From CAWAND01 sp963783335 (GTDB lineage Bacteria; Chloroflexota; Anaerolineae; Anaerolineales; E44-bin32): a DNA stretch of 64,000 nucleotides. Every line of letters begins with the position of its first letter. Position 1 is the stretch's first letter. The stretch lies in NCBI GenBank assembly GCA_963783335.1, contig CAWAND010000004.1, positions 434,001 through 498,000 of the forward strand, written 5' to 3'. The notes beneath the pieces were generated by a model. The model made no database searches, was not told the origin of the DNA, and saw nothing but the letters and a program-made list of their open reading frames with translations. A program made the translations under genes and the position numbers. Below, one piece after another: positions 44,901 through 53,390 of the stretch.

Positions 44901-47900
44901 TCGGCCTTCATGGCGATGAAGATGCGTTCCACGGCATTACCCTGAAGATTGGTCGCAATGTCAACACAGTGCGGGAGCCGCTTGAACGGCTCGAAGGCAG
45001 CCCCGCCCTTGAAGTCGACAAGCACAAAGTTGATGATGCGCGGGTCATACTTGACCGCCAGCGCCGCGATCAGCGTCAGGATCAGCTCGGACTTACCGGA
45101 GCCAGTGGTGCCGGCCACCATGCCATGGACGCCGTCGCCATCCGCCTTGGCCGAGAAGATCATCTCACGAACTTCCCGGCTGCTGATGAGGCCCAGGGGG
45201 GCGCGGAGCCATTCCTGATTCTCAGGCACCATGCTCCGCTTCCAGTTCTCGGCAATGGGCAAATCGCCGACCTGGTCGACCTTCTTACCGAGAAGCATCG
45301 AGTACATATCGAACAGCGATACCGCTCGAGGCAACTCAGCCGCCGGCCGTTTGCCGCCCTGATCGAGCCACACCTTTTCCATCCGCTCGGACAGCAGGAG
45401 GTAGGGATCCTTCTCACCCTCGATAACCGGCATGGCAACGTGAAACTCAAGCGGCTGCCCTTCAATGTTGATCAGGCCGCGTCCGGGGACGTCCATCAGC
45501 CCCAAAGCCCCGCGGCCCACAACGTCGATCAGGTTCTGAGGATCGGCCAAGGTGAAAGTCAAGCGCTCAGAGAAAGCGTTGAACAGCTTGCTGGGAACCT
45601 CGCTTATCTGAGTTGCGGTAATGATGTAGTAGATCCCCATCGATCGGCCGTCCCGCACCATGGCCGTCAGCTCGGGGATCAGATGCTCGTAGCTCTCTTG
45701 GAACTCCGCGAAGTTGTCGATCACAACAATCACCATCGGGATCATCTGCTCAGGCAGATCCTTCTTCTGTGAGTTGTAATCTTCAATCGAGGCGTAGGAT
45801 GCCAGGCGTTCCTGGCGATCCTTCATCAGCCCTGCGATCAGTCGGAAGAGCTGCTCCACTCGCTCCGGCTGAGAGGCGTCAATCGTGGCGCCAACGTGCG
45901 GCATGTCGGCAATGCTCTTCAGGCCCCCCCGCCCAAAGTCAAGCGCAAAGATGTTCAGCTCCTGTGGGCTATGCGCAGCCCCCAGGCTCAGGAGCAGCGA
46001 TTTGACAAAGGTCGTCTTGCCTCGGCCGGCGGCGCCAAACACCGCCACCGGGTCGGTTGCCAGATCGATCGACAGCAGCTGCTGCTCGGCATTGAAGGGA
46101 TTGTCGACCAGGCCGAATTCGGCCCGCATGGGAAGTGGACCGCTCCAATCCCAAGGCTCCCACAGCGACTCCCCCTTTTCGTTCTTGATCCATGCCTCGA
46201 CTTTGGGGTCGATAACCACCGTCTTCGCCCGGCTGCTGCGATCACTTGAAAGGTAGGTAGCGTCGATCCGTTCATTGACCGGCAGCACCTCGGGCAGCGG
46301 ATCCGGCCAAGGCTTGGTTTGCTTAGGGACGCCCTGGCGCTCAGCTTCGGCGGCCAGAGCTCCCACAACCCAGTCGATAAGGATCCCGGGCTTGGTGCCT
46401 TCTGCCATTCCGAGGGCTTTGACAATCTCTTCCGTCGGATACACAGGATCGGGTTGATCGTCGGTGTAGTCCGACCCGGCCCAAGCCGCTTGGAGCTCCG
46501 TAAGACCGCTGTAGCCCACCTGAATGTAGCCACGGCCGCCGATGGGTGGAAGCCGGGCGGCGTCGTCTCGCTTGATGAGTTCCTTACTGTCTTCGGGCGT
46601 TTCAACCCTCAGGCAGATGCGGAACTTCATATTGGCCTTCATCTGATCGGTCACCATGCCGGCCGGCCGCTGCGTGGCCAAAATCAACGTGGCGCCGAAC
46701 GCCCGGCCAAGCCGGGTGATGCTCTCAAACTGCGCCTTGTACTCAGGATTGGCCATGATCATCTCGGCGAATTCATCGACGATGATGAACAGGTGCGGGA
46801 AGGTTCCGGGGAGCGAATCACCCTCCTTGAGGGTGGGGATCACCTTCCGCCGGTAGTCCACCAAGTCGTTTACGCGTGCGTCTGCCAGCAGTTTCGCACG
46901 ACGATCCAGCTCGGCCTTCATGGCCACGAAGATGCGTTCGACAGCGTTGCCCTGGAGATTGGTGGCGATGTCGACACAATGGGGTAGCTTCTTAAAGGGC
47001 TCAAAAGCCGCCCCGCCCTTGAAGTCCACCAAGACAAAGTTGACGATCCGAGGATCGTATCTGATCGCCATGGTAGCGATGAGCGTCAACAAGAGTTCGG
47101 ACTTGCCGGAACCGGTCGTCCCGGCGACCATGCCGTGCACGCCGTCGCCGTCCGCCTTGGCCGAAAAGACAATGCTCCGCACTTCTCGGCTGCTTATCAA
47201 ACCCAAGGGTGCCCTGAGCCATTCCTGGTTCTCGGGCACCATGCTCCACTTCCACTTTTCCGCGATGGGGATGTCGCCAACGCGGTTGACTTCCTTTTCT
47301 TCCAGGAGCGAGTACATGCCGAACAAGCCGATCGCCCTTGGCAGCTCGGCGGCCGGGCGCGTCCCGCCCAGCGCCAGCCACACACGCTCCATGCGCTGGG
47401 AGATCATTTGGAACCCATCGATCTCGTCGGTGTCGCCGAGCGCATCGGGGCGGCCGGGAATGCCAACGTGGAATTCGACCGGCTTCGGTTCGTCGTCCAC
47501 GATGAGAGATAGCAGCCCGCGGCCGGGCACATTATCGAAGCGGCGCGCACCACGGCCGACGATATCCACATACTGGCTGTCGTCGGCCAGTGTGAGCGTG
47601 AACCGCTGAGTGAAGAGATTGAGAAACTTGCCGCCGATGTCCGAGGTCGATCCGGCGGTGACCACGAAGCTGATACCGAAGGCGCGGCCATCTCGAACCA
47701 GAGTCATCAGCTCGGGGATCTGGTTTTCGAAGCTTTCTTGAAACTCGGCAAAATTGTCGATGACAACCACCACATCCGGGAACCGCTTATCCGGGTTCTT
47801 GGTGTTGTAGTCCTCAAGGGACAAATAGCTTTCCAGAACTTCCTGACGCTCATTGACGATGCTCCGGATCATGCGGATCAGCTGGTCGACCCGGCTGACT

Positions 47901-50854
47901 TCCGAAACATCGATGACAGCACCGAGATGCGGCAAATCCTGGATCGGTTTCAGCCCGCCTCGCCCGAAATCGAGGGCATACATATGCAGGTCATCGGGCG
48001 TCTTCGTCGCCCCAAGCGCCACAAGCAGGCTCTTCACAAAAGTTGTTTTGCCTCGGCCGGCGGCGCCGAACAGCACAATTGGGCCATTGTCCAGGTCGAT
48101 GGTCAGGAGCCTGTTCTCTGCCTTGTAGGGGTTGTCCACCAGGCCGATGGAGGCGCTTACATCGGGAGCTGCCTTGGGGTCCAATTCGGGCCAGATGGGC
48201 TCCTCTTTCTCATTGTTGAGCCAAGCATCCAGCTGCTCGTTGATGACAATGGTCTTGTCGTCCGATATGGCGCGTTCCGTGTTCAGATAGCGAGCGTCCA
48301 CTGGATCGGTCAGGGACAGATTCTCTGGGAGCGGATCGGGCCACGGTTTGCGCTGAACCGGCACGCCGTCCTCCCTGGCTCGGATCACCGCGCTTCCCAC
48401 GATCCAATCGAGCATGGTGGTGGGCGATTCGCCGGGATCCATACCCAGGGCTTCGGCGATCTGAGTCTCGGAGTACAGCGGCTGATCTGCGCTGGCTTCA
48501 GCGCTAGGCTCCTTCTCTTCATCGAGCCAGATCACGTCCTTCAGGACGATCGTTCGATCGTCGCTGTAGTCACCGCCAACGCGGGCCACCTGCATGGGAA
48601 CAAGCACATCATTGCCAACCTGGATATATCCCCGCCCACCCATGTTGGGGAGGAAGGCGGCATCGGGCCGGCCCAGCAATTCCTTACTGTCATCCGGCGT
48701 TTCCACCCGGAGACAAATGCGGAACTTCATGTTGGCCCGCATTTGATCGGTCACCACTCCCGCCGGCCTCTGTGTGGAAAGGATCAGCGTGACACCAAAC
48801 GCCCGACCCAAACGTGTGATGCTCTCGAATTTGTCCTTGTAGTCGGGGTTAGCTGCGATCATCTCAGCGAACTCATCGACGATGATGAACAGGTGCGGGA
48901 AGGTGCGCGGTAGGGTGTCCTCAGGCCGCAAGCGTGGAACGACCTTCTTGCGGTAGTCCACCAGATCCTTGGCATTGCTGATGGCCAGCAAGCGACTGCG
49001 ATCGTCCATCACCGCCTGGATGGCCACGAACATCCGCTCGACCGCGTTGGCCTCAAGGTTGGTCAGGATATCAACACAGTGCGGAAGCTTTCTGAACGGT
49101 TCGAATGCCGCCCCGCCCTTGAAGTCCACCAATACAAAATTGACGAGACGCGGATCGTACCTGACGGCCATCGAGGCAATCAAAGTGAGAAGCAGTTCTG
49201 ACTTGCCCGAGCCGGTGGTGCCGGCGATCATGCCGTGAACACCGTCGCCGCCTTCTTTGGCCGAGAAGACCAGGGTCCGAATGTCTCGCATGCTGGTCAT
49301 CCCAATCGGCGCTCTCAGCCACTCAGATCGCTCTGGCAGAATGCTGTTCTCCCACTTCGTCTCGACATCCAATTTGTCGACGGTGGTGATCCGACGGGAT
49401 TCCAACCGAGACTGCATCTGGAGCAAACTGACGGACCGAGGGAGATCGGATCCCGCCGGGCGCCGCACGTCCAGGCGACGGATTTGGGCCGCCAGCCGCT
49501 GCTTGGCGTCGCTGGCACTGGCCAGATCGGCGTCACCCAGATAGCGGGTCGAGTTGACACCGACTTCCGCATAGCGGAACACAACCTTAGGACCGACGGC
49601 CGCCACTTCGACCATCGCCAGGCAGTCGCTCGGTACCTGTGACGCGTCGTTGGCCAGGAAGATCACGGCCGCGCCCAGAGTTGGGCCGGCCTTGGTGATG
49701 GTGGCGACCACACTCTCAGAGGCGACCTCCGCCAGCGGCGAATCCTCCGGCATCTCTCCGAGAAGATCCACAACAACCAGGTTGAAAGGAAGGGATACAT
49801 CCGTCCCACCTTTCTTGGCATCATCCTCAAACTCCTGCAGGCGAAGTTGTCTCTGATCGAGCTCCCGCTTCAAGCGATTCCAGAATTCCGAAATCTCATC
49901 CTTGTCGGAGGAGAAACAGAGTTGGTCGAGCTTCTCCGGCTGTCGGTTATCGGTATCGTCGAAACCAATTTCACGCGGGTTGCAATGGGGGAGCCATTCG
50001 GCCCACTCCCAGCTCTCTTTGTTCGCGTCCAGGCCGATGACGTGGAGCCGAGTGTCCACAGCCGAGTGGAAGGTCACGAAATGAGCGATCATCGCTCGGC
50101 CAAAGTCGGCCGTGTTGGTGGGGTTGGCTCCAAACACGCCCACGGCGTGCTTGGAGGCGATCGCCTTGGGTATGGGTGAGGCTTCGCCGTATTGGTCTGC
50201 TTGTTCGGCCTCCGACTCGTCCTTCACGTAGGGACGCAACGGGATGGTGATCGGCGCGTCCGTAAGCACGGCCGAATCTTGCGCCAATCGTAGGGCGTCA
50301 CTCAGAAGGGGGTCATGCTGTCCTTCGTTACCTGCCTGACTAAGGGTGTAGACGACCGTTGACGGACGAGCGCCGATACCCAGCCGAACCACGCCAAAGT
50401 CGCTGTCATCGGTTCTGCGCTCCCACAGCCTGGAACCAAAACGGCTCTTTTCCTTTCGCGCCGCGATATCAAAGAGCGTCCCCACATCGGGATAGTTGTG
50501 ATGGTAAAAAAGCCGCTGGGCGTTGTGCGAGCGCGCCATCTCCTGGCGCATCTGGGTCAGGCTTTCGGCGTACTCTTTGCGCTTCTGCTCCAGCTCCTTT
50601 CCACCGCCGGTTCCCCTGAAAATGGACATGCCAACCGACAGGAGCATGGCAATGGCCATCGGGAGGACGAACAGGATGTTGCCGGAGCCTCCCGACATGA
50701 AGACAAAACCCAGAACGGTGATCAGTGGAATGAGGAGGCTCGCCAGATCCTGACCTACCCCGGATTGCAGGCCCGGGGGCTGGGGAATCTGAATTTGGTC
50801 GACCGGGAGTTCCGGTTGAATTCTTGGCACTCGGTCAATATATTCAATCGCCAT
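41963..50854 (-). CDS. eccC: Giant EccC-like FtsK/SpoIIIE ATPase with seven P-loop modules
   Basis: The ATG at 50854 has GAGAGG upstream; the product is about 2,963 residues. Two N-terminal transmembrane helices (LASLLIPLITVLGFVFM, VLPMAIAMLLSVGMSIF) are followed by seven P-loop domains with Walker A at about residues 545, 930, 1245, 1607, 1915, 2275 and 2568. Modules 1, 3 and 5 share GTTGSGKS and an intact Walker B (IIVDEFAEM); modules 2, 4 and 6 share GAAGRGKT but have IDNFAEF/IDNVSEF, without the catalytic Glu; module 7 has GPPMTGKT and FDHYDDV. The order is three active/degenerate pairs plus one. Canonical EccC has three ATPase domains. The last about 80 residues are Lys/Ser-rich. It should drive export of WXG100 proteins. 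Confidence 0.92.
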   Translation of the reverse strand: MAIEYIDRVPRIQPELPVDQIQIPQPPGLQSGVGQDLASLLIPLITVLGFVFMSGGSGNILFVLPMAIAMLLSVGMSIFRGTGGGKELEQKRKEYAESLTQMRQEMARSHNAQRLFYHHNYPDVGTLFDIAARKEKSRFGSRLWERRTDDSDFGVVRLGIGARPSTVVYTLSQAGNEGQHDPLLSDALRLAQDSAVLTDAPITIPLRPYVKDESEAEQADQYGEASPIPKAIASKHAVGVFGANPTNTADFGRAMIAHFVTFHSAVDTRLHVIGLDANKESWEWAEWLPHCNPREIGFDDTDNRQPEKLDQLCFSSDKDEISEFWNRLKRELDQRQLRLQEFEDDAKKGGTDVSLPFNLVVVDLLGEMPEDSPLAEVASESVVATITKAGPTLGAAVIFLANDASQVPSDCLAMVEVAAVGPKVVFRYAEVGVNSTRYLGDADLASASDAKQRLAAQIRRLDVRRPAGSDLPRSVSLLQMQSRLESRRITTVDKLDVETKWENSILPERSEWLRAPIGMTSMRDIRTLVFSAKEGGDGVHGMIAGTTGSGKSELLLTLIASMAVRYDPRLVNFVLVDFKGGAAFEPFRKLPHCVDILTNLEANAVERMFVAIQAVMDDRSRLLAISNAKDLVDYRKKVVPRLRPEDTLPRTFPHLFIIVDEFAEMIAANPDYKDKFESITRLGRAFGVTLILSTQRPAGVVTDQMRANMKFRICLRVETPDDSKELLGRPDAAFLPNMGGRGYIQVGNDVLVPMQVARVGGDYSDDRTIVLKDVIWLDEEKEPSAEASADQPLYSETQIAEALGMDPGESPTTMLDWIVGSAVIRAREDGVPVQRKPWPDPLPENLSLTDPVDARYLNTERAISDDKTIVINEQLDAWLNNEKEEPIWPELDPKAAPDVSASIGLVDNPYKAENRLLTIDLDNGPIVLFGAAGRGKTTFVKSLLVALGATKTPDDLHMYALDFGRGGLKPIQDLPHLGAVIDVSEVSRVDQLIRMIRSIVNERQEVLESYLSLEDYNTKNPDKRFPDVVVVIDNFAEFQESFENQIPELMTLVRDGRAFGISFVVTAGSTSDIGGKFLNLFTQRFTLTLADDSQYVDIVGRGARRFDNVPGRGLLSLIVDDEPKPVEFHVGIPGRPDALGDTDEIDGFQMISQRMERVWLALGGTRPAAELPRAIGLFGMYSLLEEKEVNRVGDIPIAEKWKWSMVPENQEWLRAPLGLISSREVRSIVFSAKADGDGVHGMVAGTTGSGKSELLLTLIATMAIRYDPRIVNFVLVDFKGGAAFEPFKKLPHCVDIATNLQGNAVERIFVAMKAELDRRAKLLADARVNDLVDYRRKVIPTLKEGDSLPGTFPHLFIIVDEFAEMIMANPEYKAQFESITRLGRAFGATLILATQRPAGMVTDQMKANMKFRICLRVETPEDSKELIKRDDAARLPPIGGRGYIQVGYSGLTELQAAWAGSDYTDDQPDPVYPTEEIVKALGMAEGTKPGILIDWVVGALAAEAERQGVPKQTKPWPDPLPEVLPVNERIDATYLSSDRSSRAKTVVIDPKVEAWIKNEKGESLWEPWDWSGPLPMRAEFGLVDNPFNAEQQLLSIDLATDPVAVFGAAGRGKTTFVKSLLLSLGAAHSPQELNIFALDFGRGGLKSIADMPHVGATIDASQPERVEQLFRLIAGLMKDRQERLASYASIEDYNSQKKDLPEQMIPMVIVVIDNFAEFQESYEHLIPELTAMVRDGRSMGIYYIITATQISEVPSKLFNAFSERLTFTLADPQNLIDVVGRGALGLMDVPGRGLINIEGQPLEFHVAMPVIEGEKDPYLLLSERMEKVWLDQGGKRPAAELPRAVSLFDMYSMLLGKKVDQVGDLPIAENWKRSMVPENQEWLRAPLGLISSREVREMIFSAKADGDGVHGMVAGTTGSGKSELILTLIAALAVKYDPRIINFVLVDFKGGAAFEPFKRLPHCVDIATNLQGNAVERIFIAMKAELDRRAKLLADGRVGDLVEYRKKVIPRLKKGDDLPDTFPHLFIIVDEFAEMVTQNPEYKAQFESITRLGRAFGATLILATQRPAGMVTDQMRANMKFRICLRVETADDSKELLKRPDAATLPALGGRGYIQIGGGALIELQAAWAGFDYRDDGNDPVYKKQELLDALGVTEDNQPGILIDWLVAALGAEAKRQQVPRQLKPWPDPLPERLPLDLPIDASYLEGNKPGSEIVLDQALADWIGSPRAKKLWGDADWSKPVPMTVPIGLIDNPFLSKQTVYNLDLKADPVVAFGAAGRGKTTFLKSLLLSLCASHSPEQLHIFVLDFGRGGLKSMRNMPHIGGIVDANEDERVERLLRMVRHIIDQRQVKLAAYDSIADYNEANPDDAMPPVLVVIDNVSEFRETYDVYLEGLIDLIKNGRSFGVYFVVTAGVLGDVPNKLFNVLGQRLTFNQLDPADYMMIVGRGGIHPNNVPGRGLTVASVEGKPQPLEFHTAIPGGEPDSELYRDLSDRFADVWKSLIEENPALAPKAAKPVEVLSEMIDLKMVLPDMGKGARSITAPIGINDLDREPTLVDFGANGPHWLVMGPPMTGKTTTMRSLVLSLAYSYSPERVGMVLVDPSDPARRFFNYGAGDGNSLETLPHVLATVSTADELDRVVKRLTAEYDDKIQDAMKKQKKSFDPVDNAARSIFVIFDHYDDVDLLNGSGLGTLDLAEVGKGKNLHFVIAGSMDITRDFGDKLRRRAEAVRYTLVLNDVEAVRYMGVRGLVVPDKELPPGRGYLVKAVTASMTQICLPFIEVTNGAGPDAQLSRIIGEIRKKYAQPAKWSYHASDLAPLEEAMGLEATEPVEEEGSVVPDQTPAPIASAEEQEAAADLEKIMAEQAALLKGMELGEPPKEPNFATLEIDDDGKVNKGGGKAKAKPASKKTSKSKASSSASKKSKKTKKASSGSKSTSKRKKSASSGSSKGSKSAKSKSKSSGKKK

Positions 50855-50918
50855 CTCGGGCCTCTCCAATTATCCTGCCATGCGGATCAGAAACCAGCCA
50901 CATACGAGTTGGGGTCGT

Positions 50919-50948
50919 TTGACAACCCCGCAAACGTTCGTCTAAAAT
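50919..50948 (+). promoter_or_regulatory. Strong sigma-70-type promoter of the pseudokinase gene
   Basis: TTGACA (50919-50924) and TAAAAT (50943-50948) are separated by 18 bases. This is the best full -35/-10 match in the window and points away from eccC toward the pseudokinase gene, leaving a leader of about 160 bases. Confidence 0.7.
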
Positions 50949-51114
50949 GGGCGCGTTTCACTCAGGAACTGATGATCGTCGCTGGTACCCTCAGATGATA
51001 AACCGGATTCTGTTTGGCCGCCAATGATGCGAGCGATCTCAGTCACCTTCCCTGAACCCGGATCGATCATTCGTCCTCGCCCGCAATCAGGGCCCCCCAC
51101 CGAGGTTGCTAGCC

Positions 51115-52245
51115 ATGTACCGATTCTGTGAGCGCTGCGAACGCGAAACGTTTGACGGTAACCTTTGGTGCCAGGATCCAGACTGCCCGGCCGAGCAGAA
51201 CTACGACCTGCTGGCTTACGGAGATATGCTGGGCGATCTGAAGGTGACCAAATTCCTGCGCGCTTGGCGAACGGCGGCCCTGTACGAGGCCGAGCGCGAC
51301 GAACAGCCTGTGCTGCTGAAGGTGGCCCATTCCGGGGAGGAGCACGCCGACAGATTGCGGCGTGAAGCTGGTGTCTTTGCATCCATCTCGCCCAAATCGA
51401 CGGGGATGGGCGCCAGCATTCGATCGTTTCTGCCAAGCTCACGACCTCTCTATCTGGTACCCCTGCCCCCCTACCCGGGAGGAGCCAGACGACCCTATGG
51501 TGAAATAACCTTTCGTGGTGAGCCAAGGGTGTACAGCGTTTACAAACATGTCGAGGGCAAGATCCTCAGCGACCTATTGTTGGAGACGCCACAGATTTGG
51601 CACACGCAGGCCGCCTGGCTTATGACCACCGTGGCCAAAGCCTTGCGCCCTTTGGCCAACAATCAGCGCTGCCACCTTTCGTTGACTCCCGACGTCATCA
51701 TGATCGAGACGGACAAGGACGGCAATCTTCGGCCCACGCTCTTGGACCTAGGTTTCTTGATCACCGCTGAAGAAGCCGACGGTCGCCATGACTGGACTCG
51801 CCTTTGCGAACCTGCCTACACGGCCCCGGAGGTTCTCGGCGACCAATCCGGCGGCCCATCCCCCGCGGCCGACGTGTACTCGCTGGGGATGATCTTCTAT
51901 GAGATGCTGGCTGGGAAACCCGGCTTTGAACACAAACTGCGGCGAGACGAACAGCTTAGAGAGGTCGTGCTCCAGGTCCGCAACCCTCTCCCGGTCGGGC
52001 GCCCCGAACTCGAGCAATCTGGAGTGGTCGGCGTGCTTGAGAAGGCCGTCTCTCCCTCGGGGCGTTACACGAATGTGCTCGAATTCTCCAAGGACCTCGG
52101 CAAGATCTACGCCTCACCGCCCCCGGAGCGCCGCAAAGTACCCCGGCGCATGTATGTTCTTTTAGCCATCCTCGGCGTGGTGCTCCTTGCGGTTGGGATA
52201 TTTGCCGCCATTACACTGCTTCAGATCCTGGCGGCCGCGCCCTAA
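51115..52245 (+). CDS. Membrane pseudokinase with N-terminal zinc ribbon (EssB/YukC-like?)
   Basis: This is a 376-residue protein. Cys5, Cys8, Cys19 and Cys24 form a zinc-ribbon-like N-terminus. A protein-kinase fold follows, with Lys69 (PVLLKVAH) and helix-C Glu84. The catalytic loop reads CHLSLTPDVI (187-195) where active kinases have H-x-DLKxxN, so the catalytic Asp and the metal-binding Asn are missing. DLG at 211-213 and an APE motif (YTAPEVL) remain. A single transmembrane helix (YVLLAILGVVLLAVGIFAAITLL) ends the protein. EssB/YukC, a core subunit of Firmicutes type VII systems, is also a pseudokinase with one transmembrane helix, but it has an external C-terminal domain that is absent here. 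Confidence 0.8.
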   Translation: MYRFCERCERETFDGNLWCQDPDCPAEQNYDLLAYGDMLGDLKVTKFLRAWRTAALYEAERDEQPVLLKVAHSGEEHADRLRREAGVFASISPKSTGMGASIRSFLPSSRPLYLVPLPPYPGGARRPYGEITFRGEPRVYSVYKHVEGKILSDLLLETPQIWHTQAAWLMTTVAKALRPLANNQRCHLSLTPDVIMIETDKDGNLRPTLLDLGFLITAEEADGRHDWTRLCEPAYTAPEVLGDQSGGPSPAADVYSLGMIFYEMLAGKPGFEHKLRRDEQLREVVLQVRNPLPVGRPELEQSGVVGVLEKAVSPSGRYTNVLEFSKDLGKIYASPPPERRKVPRRMYVLLAILGVVLLAVGIFAAITLLQILAAAP

Positions 52246-52290
52246 CCTAAAGAACAGCAGCTCTTCGCTCGGGTTTTGGTTCCATAGAAC

Positions 52291-52333
52291 GCGGCCCTGC
52301 GCCTGTAGGACTGGCGTCGGGCCGCGCTCTCTT
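52291..52333 (+). terminator. Weak terminator-like hairpin
   Basis: GCGGCCC (52291-52297) pairs with GGGCCGC (52319-52325), followed by GCTCTCTTTC. It sits between the convergent pseudokinase and WXG100 genes; the U-tract is imperfect. Confidence 0.4.
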
Positions 52334-52358
52334 TCAAGCTTTGCGAACTCTGACCAAA

Positions 52359-52655
52359 CTAGAAGTTGAAGAAGCCTGTGGTCGTGGTGTCGCCATCCTT
52401 GTGCGCCTTCTCGGCAGCCATCAGACCTTTGTTCAGCGCCTCACAAACCGAGGCCACTTTTTCACATGCCTTCTGAATACCCTCAAGGTACTTGATGAGC
52501 TGAGCGAAGAAGATCGCCCCAAAGAAGCTCGCCCTTAGCCCCTGCACCACCGTCTGAAGTGCCTTGGCGACAGCCTTCAGTGTATCGGCCTGTGCCTGGT
52601 AGCTCTTGGCTGAGTTTTCGATTTGCGTGTAGTCCATCTGGACAACTGTTGCCAT
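52359..52655 (-). CDS. WXG100-like small protein A (no W-x-G)
   Basis: This 98-residue protein has two predicted helices (YTQIENSAKSYQAQADTLKA and IFFAQLIKYLEGIQKACEKV) around a turn region with GLRASFFG in the place of WxG. The C-terminus ends TTTTGFFNF. AGGAGG lies eight bases upstream of the start. Size, helix-turn-helix layout and the adjoining WXG100 genes support the assignment to the WXG100 group, which is exported through EccC. It is the last gene of the four-gene cluster. Confidence 0.65.
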   Translation of the reverse strand: MATVVQMDYTQIENSAKSYQAQADTLKAVAKALQTVVQGLRASFFGAIFFAQLIKYLEGIQKACEKVASVCEALNKGLMAAEKAHKDGDTTTTGFFNF

Positions 52656-52698
52656 GTTTCAACCCTCCTGGTTATCGACGGGCAGCGTGGCCCGGCCG

Positions 52699-53022
52699 CT
52701 AGATCTTGATCTTGTCGACCAAACCGCCGAACTGGTCAGCCAGCTTCTTGACCTGCTTGTCCGCGTTGCTGACCACATCGATGCCGGTGTTGAGGTTGGT
52801 GCCGAAGCCGGCGATGGCTGCGGCCAACTGAGCGTACGCCGGCAACAGCTTGGTCAATACAGCCTGGTTGAAGGCCTGCTCGTCGCCGCCGATCCAGGAC
52901 CCCATCACCGTCGATTGAGCCTGCTTGGCCATATCGGATGCGGATTGAACGACCTGGTGCTGGGCCTTGACCATTGAAATAGCGCTTTGAACGCCAGGGA
53001 TGTTCATCATGAAGAAGCTCAT
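52699..53022 (-). CDS. WXG100-like small protein B
   Basis: This 107-residue protein has helices IPGVQSAISMVKAQHQVVQS and QLAAAIAGFGTNLNTGIDVV around the turn MGSWIGGDEQAF, a true W-x-G. An AGGAGG lies upstream. This is the most standard WXG100 of the four. It has no signal peptide, as expected for type VII substrates, which usually leave as helical dimers. Confidence 0.8.
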   Translation of the reverse strand: MSFFMMNIPGVQSAISMVKAQHQVVQSASDMAKQAQSTVMGSWIGGDEQAFNQAVLTKLLPAYAQLAAAIAGFGTNLNTGIDVVSNADKQVKKLADQFGGLVDKIKI

Positions 53023-53057
53023 TACTTAACCTCCTCCCGGCCGTGGGGCCGGGTATG

Positions 53058-53348
53058 CTAGAAACCCTTCTTGCCGGTCGCGACAGCCTTCTTGTTCTCC
53101 TGAATGGCCTTCTTGATGTCGGACTCGGAGTCCTTGAACTTGTCAATCATCTTGGTGAGCTTCTTGGTTACTTTCTGGTTGATGACTGCTTGGAAAGCGT
53201 CCCCGCCGGCCCCCAGCAAGGCGCCCCCTTCCATCATCTTGGATGCATTCTTCATGGCGCTCAGCGTCTCTTGCAGCTGATTCTGTGCCGCCTTGAATTC
53301 GTTGGCCATCTTTTCCATGGCCTCATAATCCATTCTCTCGTCGACCAC
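53058..53348 (-). CDS. WXG100-like small protein C
   Basis: This 96-residue protein starts at GTG after TAGGAG. Helices MEKMANEFKAAQNQLQETLS and TKKLTKMIDKFKDSESDIKK flank a turn ASKMMEGGALLGAGGDAF that aligns with WXG but has LxG instead of WxG. The C-terminal tail is Lys-rich (KKAVATGKKGF). It would dimerise with a sister protein or be exported alone. Confidence 0.68.
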   Translation of the reverse strand: MVDERMDYEAMEKMANEFKAAQNQLQETLSAMKNASKMMEGGALLGAGGDAFQAVINQKVTKKLTKMIDKFKDSESDIKKAIQENKKAVATGKKGF

Positions 53349-53390
53349 GATAATCTCCTATCGCTGAAGTGTGTGTGTCCGAGAAGCCAA

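Noticed and set aside
43166..45772. Long plus-strand open frames (266 and 601 codons) opposite the giant ATPase gene
   Set aside because: They are antisense to highly conserved P-loop modules, repeat with the same period as those modules and show His/Gln/Arg-rich composition typical of the opposite strand of GC-rich genes.
41963..50854. Possibility that the ATPase gene is an artefact of collapsed or expanded repeats
   Set aside because: The repeat modules differ at many positions and the linkers between them are distinct, so simple assembly duplication is unlikely, though reads should confirm it.
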